A stretch of 16,500 nt of DNA. Source: an uncultured Agathobacter sp. (GTDB lineage: Bacteria > Bacillota > Clostridia > Lachnospirales > Lachnospiraceae). The notes beneath the pieces were generated by a model that worked only from the letters and a program-made list of their open reading frames with translations, did no database searches and was not told where the DNA came from. Numbering within the stretch: position 1 is the first letter of the stretch; each line of letters starts with the position of its first letter. A program made the position numbers and the translations under genes. The stretch spans positions 12,765-29,264 of the forward strand of contig CAJUND010000037.1 in assembly GCA_910587655.1 (NCBI GenBank), in the 5' to 3' direction. Positions 6,801 through 12,996 of this stretch are shown here, piece by piece.

Positions 6801-7787
6801 ATCGTGCTGAATCCTCTGGGTGTGCCTTCCCGAATGAATATCGGGCAGGTGCTTGAGATTCATTTAAGCCTTGCAGCAAAGGCTCTTGGATTTAATATTG
6901 CGACACCGGTGTTTGACGGTGCAAAGGAAATTGATATCCAGGATACCCTGGAGCTTGCAAATGACTATGTAAATATGCCGTTTGATGAAACGGAAGCGGA
7001 AGCAGAAGGCAAAACGGAGAATTTTTACGATAAATACAAAGATACGCTCCTTTCCTCCGTTATGGATTACCTGTCTGAAAACCGTGCGCACAGAAGCGTA
7101 TGGAAAGGCGTTCCGATTTCGCGTGACGGAAAAGTCCAGCTGCGTGACGGAAGAAGCGGAGAATTTTTCGATGGAAAAGTAACCATTGGACACATGCATT
7201 ACCTGAAGCTGCATCATCTGGTTGATGATAAGATTCATGCGCGTTCCACTGGTCCTTATTCCCTGGTAACCCAGCAGCCGCTCGGCGGTAAGGCACAGTT
7301 CGGCGGACAGCGTTTTGGAGAGATGGAAGTATGGGCGCTGGAAGCATATGGCGCAGCATATACCCTGCAGGAAATCCTGACGGTGAAATCGGATGACGTT
7401 GTCGGGCGTGTGAAGACCTACGAGGCGATTATCAAGGGCGACAACATTCCGGAACCGGGTATTCCGGAGTCCTTTAAGGTGCTGTTAAAAGAGCTGCAGT
7501 CCCTCGGTCTGGACGTCAAGGTGCTTGATGAAGAAAATAACGAAGTCGAACTGATTGAAACCAGCGAGTATGGAAACACAGACATCAATGCAATTATCGG
7601 CAGTGATAAGGATTACGCATTTGAGGACAGTGAGTCCTTTGAATCACACGGATTTACCAAGCAGGAGTTCGATGTGGAAAATGAAGAACTGGTAAATATC
7701 GAAGCCGAAGAGGAAGAGGAAGAAGATTTCGATGATGCGGAAGACTTATATGATGACGCAGAAGAGATTCTTGATGATGAAGAATAA
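3855..7787 (+). CDS. rpoB: DNA-directed RNA polymerase subunit beta
   Basis: The gene encodes a 1310-residue beta subunit, which forms one side of the RNA polymerase active-site cleft. The rifampicin-binding region is intact at about 494-523; by alignment D505, H515 and S520 correspond to E. coli D516, H526 and S531, so a rifampicin-sensitive type is expected. It is followed by GRMCPIETPEGPNIGL. The conserved KMAGRHGNKG starts at K952, and LGGKAQFGGQRFGEMEVWALEAYGA starts near 1143. The last 37 residues (1274-1310) contain 23 Asp or Glu and no basic residue. The reading frame extends to TTG 3825, but GAGAGGTG at 3839-3846 lies 8 nt before ATG 3855, so I start there. rpoC follows 20 nt after the stop, making a two-gene operon. 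Confidence 0.98.
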   Translation: MEKNRIRPVKAGKGLRMSYSRQKEVLQMPNLIEVQKDSYQWFLNEGLKEAFADISPITDYSGHLSLEFVDFTLCEDDVKYTIPECKERDATYAAPLKVRVRLHNKETDEINEHEIFMGDLPLMTETGTFVINGAERVIVSQLVRSPGIYYGIAHDKVGKTLYSCTVIPNRGAWLEYETDSNDVFSVRVDRTRKVPITVLLRALGVGTNQQIIDMFGEEPKILASLQKDPAITEREPQGSFEAGLLELYKKIRPGEPLSVESAESLITAMFFDPRRYDLAKVGRYKFNKKLALRNRIYGQVLAEDVIDPSTGEVLAEAGATVSRELADQIQNAAVPAVWIQTETRNVKVLSSMMVDIKSWIPEMENPREFGVTELVFYPALKQILEEYETTEERLEAVRRNIPDLIPKHITKEDIFASINYNMHLEWGLGTDDDIDHLGNRRIRAVGELLQNQYRIGLSRLERVVRERMTTQDLEGISPQSLINIKPVTAAVKEFFGSSQLSQFMDQNNPLGELTHKRRLSALGPGGLSRDRAGFEVRDVHYSHYGRMCPIETPEGPNIGLINSLACYARINEYGFVEAPYRKIDKSDKENPRVTDEVVYMTADEEDNYHVAQANEKLDENGHFVRNSVSGRYREETQEYDKTAFDYMDVSPKMVFSVATALIPFLQNDDANRALMGSNMQRQAVPLLTTEAPVVGTGMETKAAVDSGVCVVVKAAGVVESSESNRIIIREEDGKRKEYILTKFSRSNQSNCYNQRPIVFKGQKVEAGEVIADGPSTANGELALGKNPLIGFMTWEGYNYEDAVLLSERLVEYDVYTSVHIEEYEVESRDTKLGPEEITRDVPGVGDDALKDLDERGIIRVGAEVRAGDILVGKVTPKGETELTAEERLLRAIFGEKAREVRDTSLKVPHGAYGIVVDAKVFTREDGDELSPGVNESVRIYIAQKRKISVGDKMAGRHGNKGVVSRVLPVEDMPYLPNGRPLDIVLNPLGVPSRMNIGQVLEIHLSLAAKALGFNIATPVFDGAKEIDIQDTLELANDYVNMPFDETEAEAEGKTENFYDKYKDTLLSSVMDYLSENRAHRSVWKGVPISRDGKVQLRDGRSGEFFDGKVTIGHMHYLKLHHLVDDKIHARSTGPYSLVTQQPLGGKAQFGGQRFGEMEVWALEAYGAAYTLQEILTVKSDDVVGRVKTYEAIIKGDNIPEPGIPESFKVLLKELQSLGLDVKVLDEENNEVELIETSEYGNTDINAIIGSDKDYAFEDSESFESHGFTKQEFDVENEELVNIEAEEEEEEDFDDAEDLYDDAEEILDDEE

Positions 7788-7807
7788 TTGGGAAGGAGTG
7801 TCATACA

Positions 7808-10800
7808 ATGCCGGAAACAAATAGTAAGGATACAAACCAGGCAATGCAGTTTGATGCAATCCAGATCGGGCTGGCGTCACCTGAAAAAATCCGTGAATGG
7901 TCCCACGGCGAGGTTAAAAAGCCGGAGACAATCAATTACAGAACTTTAAAACCGGAAAAAGACGGTCTGTTCTGTGAGAAAATTTTCGGACCGCAGAAGG
8001 ACTGGGAATGTCACTGCGGCAAATACAAAAAAATTCGATATAAAGGCGTTGTCTGCGACCGCTGTGGTGTTGAAATTACCAAGTCAAGCGTCCGCAGGGA
8101 GCGTATGGGGCATATTGAGCTGGCGGCTCCTGTTTCCCATATCTGGTATTTCAAGGGTATCCCGTCCCGTATGGGACTGATTCTTGATTTATCCCCGCGC
8201 GTACTGGAGCGTGTGCTGTATTTTGCATCTTATATTGTTCTGGATGCGGGGGATACTTCCCTTGCATATAAGCAGGTGCTTTCGGAGGCGGAATACCAGG
8301 AGGCGAGGGAAAAGTTCGGAAGTGCGTTCCGTGTCGGAATGGGCGCCGAGGCGATTCATGAGCTTCTTGCATCAATTGACCTGGAAAAGGATTCTGAGGA
8401 ATTAAAGGCGGAGCTGGAAAATGCAACCGGACAGAAACGTGCGCGTATTATCAAACGTCTGGAAGTTGTCGAGGCATTCCGTGAGTCAGGAAATAAACCG
8501 GAGTGGATGATTATGACTGTTATCCCGGTGATTCCGCCGGATTTACGTCCGATGGTACAGCTGGACGGCGGCCGCTTTGCGACCTCTGACCTGAATGATT
8601 TATACAGAAGAATTATTAACCGGAATAACCGTCTGCGCAGGCTGCTTGACCTTGGTGCGCCGGATATTATTGTCCGTAACGAAAAGCGTATGCTTCAGGA
8701 AGCAGTTGACGCGCTGATTGACAACGGCAGGAGAGGCCGTCCGGTAACCGGACCTGGTAACCGTGCGCTGAAATCCCTTTCTGACATGTTAAAGGGTAAG
8801 GGCGGACGGTTCCGTCAGAACCTTCTTGGAAAACGAGTGGACTATTCCGGTCGTTCGGTTATCTGTGTGGAGCCGAAGCTTAAGATTTACCAGTGCGGTC
8901 TGCCGAAGGAAATGGCAATTGAGCTGTTTAAGCCTTTTGTTATGAAAGAGCTTGCGGCAAACGGAACTGCGCATAATATTAAGAGTGCAAAGAAGATGGT
9001 GGAAAGGCTTCAGCCGGAAGTCTGGGATGTGCTGGAGCAGGTTATCAAAGAGCATCCGGTCATGTTAAACCGTGCCCCTACACTTCACAGACTGGGAATT
9101 CAGGCGTTTGAGCCGATTCTTGTGGAAGGAAAGGCGATTAAGCTTCATCCGCTGGTATGTACTGCGTTTAATGCGGACTTTGACGGGGACCAGATGGCGG
9201 TTCACCTTCCGCTGTCAGTGGAAGCACAGGCAGAGTGCCGTTTTATGCTGCTTTCCCCGAACAACCTGTTAAAGCCGTCAGACGGTGGTCCGGTTGCCGT
9301 TCCGTCCCAGGATATGGTGCTCGGAGTTTACTATCTGACCATGCAGAAGCTTGCAGACCATCAGGATGACAAGGATGCAGTACCTGTATCGGACAAAGTT
9401 TATAATGATATTGAAGAGTTAAAGAAGCTGGTGGAAACAGATCCGGAGACCGGAAAGAGTGAGCTCGGACTTTATGACATGATCTGGTTTGAAGATGTGA
9501 CGGATGGAAACCGCAGGGTGTTATGTACCCCGATGGATTTATTCGGTTACCGTTTTGGAAGCATGAACCAGGCGCTGCTTGCCTATGAGAACGGACAGAT
9601 TTCCCTGCACCAGTTCATCTATGTGTACCGCAGGGTGCAGATGGAGGATGGTACGGAGATATCCGGTTTTATAAAAACTACGCTCGGACTTCTCATCTTT
9701 AATGAGATTATTCCGCAGGATTTAGGATTTACTGACAGGACTGACCCGGAAAAAGCACTGGGACTTGAAATTGACTTCCATGTAGGAAAGAAGCAGATTA
9801 AGCAGATTCTTGAAAAGGTTATCAATATCCATGGTGCAACCAAGACGGCGGAAGTGCTGGATGATATCAAGGCGATGGGATATGGCTATTCCACCCGTGC
9901 GGCGATGACGGTATCCATTTCTGACATGACGGTTCCGCCACAGAAACCGCAGATGATTGAGGATGCGCAGGATACGGTTGACAAGATCGGACGCCAGTAC
10001 AAACGTGGTCTTATTACGGAAGAAGAGCGTTACAAGGAAGTCGTAGAGACCTGGAAGGAAACGGATGATAATCTGACTACTGCGCTCCTTACCGGACTTG
10101 ATAAATATAACAACATCTTTATGATGGCGGATTCCGGAGCCCGTGGTTCCGACAAACAGATTAAGCAGCTTGCCGGAATGCGAGGCCTGATGGCTGATAC
10201 AACCGGTAGAACGATTGAGCTGCCGATTAAGTCTAATTTCCGTGAAGGACTTGACGTACTGGAGTATTTCATGTCCGCGCACGGAGCGCGTAAGGGACTT
10301 TCCGATACGGCGCTCCGTACCGCCGATTCCGGATACCTGACAAGGCGTCTGGTTGACGTGTCACAGCATATGATTGTCCGTGAATCCGACTGCTGTGCAA
10401 ATAAGCAGCGTGAGATACCGGGAATGGTTGTGAAAGCTTTTATGGAAGGCAAGGAAGAAATCGAAAGCCTCCAGGAAAGAATTACCGGGCGATTTGCCTG
10501 CGATACGATTTGTGACAAGGATGGAAACGTCATTGTAAAAGCTAACCATATGATTACACCGAGACGTGCAGCGGCTGTTGTAAACAACGGAGTGGATGAA
10601 AAGGGCGGACCAATTACGCAGGTAAAAATCCGTACGATTCTGACCTGCCGTTCCCACATGGGCGTCTGTGCAAAATGTTACGGTGCAAACATGGCTACCG
10701 GCCAGGCGGTGCAGGTCGGCGAGGCAATCGGTATCATTGCTGCGCAGTCCATTGGTGAGCCGGGTACACAGCTTACGATGCGTACCTTCCATACCGGCGG

Positions 10801-11674
10801 TGTGGCTGGTAACGATATTACCCAGGGTCTTCCGCGTGTCGAGGAAATCTTTGAGGCGCGTAAGCCGAAGGGACTTGCAATTATTACGGAGTTTGGCGGT
10901 ATTGCAACGATTAAGGATACCAAGAAAAAACGTGAGGTTATTGTAACAAATCCGGAGGACGGAGAGACAAAGACTTACCTGATTCCTTACGGTTCACGTA
11001 TTAAGATTATGGACGGGGCGGTACTTGAGGCGGGCGATGAGCTTACCGAGGGTTCTGTCAATCCGCATGATATCTTAAAGATTAAGGGTGTGCGTGCGGT
11101 CCAGGATTACATGCTCCGCGAGGTACAGCGCGTATACCGTCTGCAGGGTGTGGAAATCAACGATAAGCATATTGAGGTTATCGTAAGGCAGATGCTGCAG
11201 AAAATCCGTGTGGAAGAAAACGGTGATTCGGAACTTCTGCCGGGAAGCATGGTTGATGCGCTTGAATTTCTTGAACTGAATGAACAGCTTACGGAAGAAG
11301 GCAAAGAGCTTGCAGTTGGTTCCCAGGTACTTCTCGGAATCACAAAGGCTTCCCTTGCCACCAATTCATTCCTGTCTGCGGCTTCCTTCCAGGAAACAAC
11401 GAAAGTGCTGACCGAGGCTGCAATCAAGGGCAAGATTGACCCGCTGATTGGTATGAAGGAAAATGTAATTATCGGTAAACTCATACCGGCAGGAACCGGT
11501 ATGAAGCGATACCGCAACATCAAACTTGACAGCGATGTAAACATTGAGGAAGAGCTGGAATTTGATGATATGGAAGAGCTGGAAGAGATTGGTGATATGG
11601 ACGGTATGGAAGAAATTTCCGGTGAAGAAATGATTCCGACAGTAACGGTTGCCGAACTTCCGGAGGAAGAATAA
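7808..11674 (+). CDS. rpoC: DNA-directed RNA polymerase subunit beta'
   Basis: The gene encodes a 1288-residue beta' subunit, the catalytic partner of beta. The N-terminal zinc ribbon uses C68, C70, C83 and C86. The catalytic loop NADFDGDQ has D457, D459 and D461, which hold the active-site magnesium. The second zinc site is C862 (with an extra Cys at 863), C947, C954 and C957. Trigger-loop and bridge-helix regions are recognisable (MADSGARGSDKQ; QSIGEPGTQLTMRTFHTGG). The last 44 residues hold 20 acidic and no basic residues. The start ATG 7808 follows AAGGAG at 7793-7798 by 9 nt; a later in-frame ATG before QFDAIQIG lacks such a site. The gene ends at a strong terminator, so it closes the rpoBC operon. 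Confidence 0.98.
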   Translation: MPETNSKDTNQAMQFDAIQIGLASPEKIREWSHGEVKKPETINYRTLKPEKDGLFCEKIFGPQKDWECHCGKYKKIRYKGVVCDRCGVEITKSSVRRERMGHIELAAPVSHIWYFKGIPSRMGLILDLSPRVLERVLYFASYIVLDAGDTSLAYKQVLSEAEYQEAREKFGSAFRVGMGAEAIHELLASIDLEKDSEELKAELENATGQKRARIIKRLEVVEAFRESGNKPEWMIMTVIPVIPPDLRPMVQLDGGRFATSDLNDLYRRIINRNNRLRRLLDLGAPDIIVRNEKRMLQEAVDALIDNGRRGRPVTGPGNRALKSLSDMLKGKGGRFRQNLLGKRVDYSGRSVICVEPKLKIYQCGLPKEMAIELFKPFVMKELAANGTAHNIKSAKKMVERLQPEVWDVLEQVIKEHPVMLNRAPTLHRLGIQAFEPILVEGKAIKLHPLVCTAFNADFDGDQMAVHLPLSVEAQAECRFMLLSPNNLLKPSDGGPVAVPSQDMVLGVYYLTMQKLADHQDDKDAVPVSDKVYNDIEELKKLVETDPETGKSELGLYDMIWFEDVTDGNRRVLCTPMDLFGYRFGSMNQALLAYENGQISLHQFIYVYRRVQMEDGTEISGFIKTTLGLLIFNEIIPQDLGFTDRTDPEKALGLEIDFHVGKKQIKQILEKVINIHGATKTAEVLDDIKAMGYGYSTRAAMTVSISDMTVPPQKPQMIEDAQDTVDKIGRQYKRGLITEEERYKEVVETWKETDDNLTTALLTGLDKYNNIFMMADSGARGSDKQIKQLAGMRGLMADTTGRTIELPIKSNFREGLDVLEYFMSAHGARKGLSDTALRTADSGYLTRRLVDVSQHMIVRESDCCANKQREIPGMVVKAFMEGKEEIESLQERITGRFACDTICDKDGNVIVKANHMITPRRAAAVVNNGVDEKGGPITQVKIRTILTCRSHMGVCAKCYGANMATGQAVQVGEAIGIIAAQSIGEPGTQLTMRTFHTGGVAGNDITQGLPRVEEIFEARKPKGLAIITEFGGIATIKDTKKKREVIVTNPEDGETKTYLIPYGSRIKIMDGAVLEAGDELTEGSVNPHDILKIKGVRAVQDYMLREVQRVYRLQGVEINDKHIEVIVRQMLQKIRVEENGDSELLPGSMVDALEFLELNEQLTEEGKELAVGSQVLLGITKASLATNSFLSAASFQETTKVLTEAAIKGKIDPLIGMKENVIIGKLIPAGTGMKRYRNIKLDSDVNIEEELEFDDMEELEEIGDMDGMEEISGEEMIPTVTVAELPEEE

Positions 11675-11685
11675 AAAATAAGATA

Positions 11686-11728
11686 AACAGGGGAAAGCTG
11701 CGGAATTTCCGCGGCTTTTTCCTGTTTT
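11686..11728 (+). terminator. Intrinsic terminator after rpoC
   Basis: A long stem of about 19 bp runs from AACAGG (11686-11691) to CCTGTT (11721-11726), with inner arms AAAGC/GCTTT and GCGGA/TCCGC, three G-U pairs and an ATT loop. It ends in TTTT, and further T-rich sequence follows. It separates rpoBC from the rpsL promoter 22 bases on. Confidence 0.87.
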
Positions 11729-11750
11729 GTAACTTTTTCGTAATTTTTTA

Positions 11751-11779
11751 TTGACAATCCGGGAATAAAAATATATAAT
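11751..11779 (+). promoter_or_regulatory. Sigma-A promoter for rpsL-rpsG-fusA
   Basis: A perfect TTGACA (11751-11756) and TATAAT (11774-11779) are 17 bp apart, preceded by T-rich sequence. Transcription should begin near 11786, giving a leader of only about 30 nt before the rpsL ATG. Confidence 0.9.
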
Positions 11780-11817
11780 GTTTGAGCAATTATATTAAAA
11801 TACAGGAGGTGAAATCA

Positions 11818-12237
11818 ATGCCAACATTTAACCAGCTAGTAAGAAAAGGACGCCAGACATCTGTAAAGAAGTCTACGGCACCTGCCCTGCAGAAAAGCTA
11901 CAACTCACTGCAGAAGAAGCCGATTGATGCTTCTTCACCGCAGAAGCGCGGAGTTTGTACCGCTGTTAAGACAGCAACACCTAAAAAGCCGAACTCAGCA
12001 CTGCGTAAGATTGCCAGGGTAAGACTTTCCAACGGAATCGAAGTAACATCTTATATTCCGGGTGAGGGACATAACTTACAGGAACATAGTGTTGTTCTGA
12101 TTCGTGGCGGCCGTGTGAAGGATTTACCAGGTACACGTTACCATATCATCCGCGGTACACTGGATACTGCCGGTGTAGCGAACAGAAAACAGGCCCGTTC
12201 CAAGTACGGCGCAAAGAAGCCTAAGGCAGCGAAATAG
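11818..12237 (+). CDS. rpsL: 30S ribosomal protein S12
   Basis: The gene encodes a 139-residue S12, the decoding-centre protein of the small subunit. PKKPNSALRK is intact, with K56 and K57, and so is GGRVKDLPG, with K101 and D102. These are the sites where streptomycin-resistance changes occur in other bacteria, so the sequence looks like the sensitive type. The insertion of about 14 residues relative to E. coli S12 near residues 14-40 is normal for Firmicutes. The segment before PKK reads CTAVKTA where B. subtilis has CTRVGTM. The frame opens at TTG 11782, but AGGAGGT at 11804-11810 lies 7 nt before ATG 11818. This is the first gene of the str unit. Confidence 0.98.
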   Translation: MPTFNQLVRKGRQTSVKKSTAPALQKSYNSLQKKPIDASSPQKRGVCTAVKTATPKKPNSALRKIARVRLSNGIEVTSYIPGEGHNLQEHSVVLIRGGRVKDLPGTRYHIIRGTLDTAGVANRKQARSKYGAKKPKAAK

Positions 12238-12313
12238 TCTGTCAGGCAAGGTCGATAGTATCACAAACAGAACTAAATAGGTTAGTGTTGGATTATTTCA
12301 CATCAGTTATGGA

Positions 12314-12377
12314 GCAAAGCACATGCAAATCCGCTTACGCGGAGTGCTTTGCGTAAGCAATGCCCCCTGCGGGGCAT
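12314..12377 (+). promoter_or_regulatory. Structured RNA between rpsL and rpsG with alternative hairpins
   Basis: The gap of 243 nt between rpsL and rpsG holds no gene. GCAAAGCAC (12314-12322) pairs with GTGCTTTGC (12344-12352), and inside this TCCGC-TTAC-GCGGA (12330-12343) forms a second stem. GCTTACGC (12333-12340) can instead pair perfectly with GCGTAAGC (12351-12358), which would break both stems. A separate hairpin ATGCCCC-CTGC-GGGGCAT follows at 12360-12377. None is followed by a T-tract. In E. coli S7 binds the rpsL-rpsG gap to repress its own synthesis; a comparable role here is a guess from position, not from sequence similarity. Confidence 0.5.
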
Positions 12378-12480
12378 CACATAGAATAGATGGAAGTACA
12401 GCACGAACACATTAGAGAGACACATGTGAGTACCGTTGAACTAATCACTGAATTATACTATGATTAAGGAGGGAAGTAAC

Positions 12481-12951
12481 GTGCCACGTAAAGGACATAC
12501 TCAGAAAAGAGACGTATTAGCAGATCCGCTGTACAACAATAAAGTGGTTACCAAGCTTATCAACAACATCATGCTGGATGGTAAGAAGGGTGTCGCACAG
12601 AAAATTGTTTACGGTGCATTTGCCAGAGTGGAAGAGAAGACAGGCAAGCCTGCAATTGAGGTGTTTGAGGAGGCTATGAACAATATCATGCCTGCACTCG
12701 AAGTAAAGGCAAGACGTATCGGCGGCGCCACATACCAGGTGCCGATTGAAGTTCGTCCGGACCGCCGCCAGGCGCTGGCTCTTCGCTGGCTGACAAACTA
12801 CTCGCGTGCAAGAGGTGAGAAGACACAGCAGGAGAGACTGGCAAACGAAATTATGGATGCCGCTAACAACACAGGTGCAGCCGTTAAGAGAAAAGAGGAC
12901 ATGCACAAGATGGCAGAGGCAAACAAGGCCTTCGCACATTACAGATTCTAG
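12481..12951 (+). CDS. rpsG: 30S ribosomal protein S7
   Basis: The gene encodes a 156-residue S7, the primary assembly protein that organises the 16S rRNA 3' domain and lines the E site. Typical segments are the basic N-terminus (PRKGHTQKRDVLADPLY), NNIMLDGKKGVAQKIVYGAF, IMPALEVKARRIGGATYQVPIEV and the basic C-terminal end AFAHYRF. The length matches the family exactly. The frame opens at ATG 12460, but AAGGAGGG at 12466-12473 lies downstream of it and 7 nt before GTG 12481, and MPRKG is the universal start of this protein, so GTG 12481 is used. It lies between rpsL and fusA in one transcript. Confidence 0.98.
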   Translation: MPRKGHTQKRDVLADPLYNNKVVTKLINNIMLDGKKGVAQKIVYGAFARVEEKTGKPAIEVFEEAMNNIMPALEVKARRIGGATYQVPIEVRPDRRQALALRWLTNYSRARGEKTQQERLANEIMDAANNTGAAVKRKEDMHKMAEANKAFAHYRF

Positions 12952-12974
12952 TGTAATGCCCGACGGGCATCACA
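12952..12974 (+). other. Hairpin between rpsG and fusA
   Basis: ATGCCC (12956-12961) and GGGCAT (12965-12970) form a perfect stem with a GAC loop, extended by TGT/ACA (12952-12954 with 12972-12974) across one mismatch. It ends 6 nt before the fusA ribosome-binding site and has no T-tract. It resembles the hairpin at 12360-12377: both read AATGCCC, loop, GGGCATCACA. Confidence 0.5.
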
Positions 12975-12980
12975 ATTATA

Positions 12981-12996
12981 GGAGGAAAGAACCTTG
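12981..12996 (+). promoter_or_regulatory. Ribosome-binding site and TTG start of fusA
   Basis: GGAGG at 12981-12985 stands 8 nt before TTG 12994. No ATG or GTG in frame lies nearby, so a rare start codon is used for a very highly expressed gene. Confidence 0.85.

Noticed and set aside
10030..10659. Antisense open frame of 209 codons inside rpoC
   Set aside because: It is a shadow of conserved rpoC codons, with no start signal or recognisable protein.
11107..11757. Antisense open frame of 216 codons, very Ser-rich
   Set aside because: The serine richness mirrors the acidic GAA/GAG/GAT codons of the RpoC tail; no ribosome-binding site is seen.
12460..12480. Upstream ATG start for rpsG
   Set aside because: The AAGGAGGG lies after it, and S7 proteins begin with MPR as at GTG 12481.
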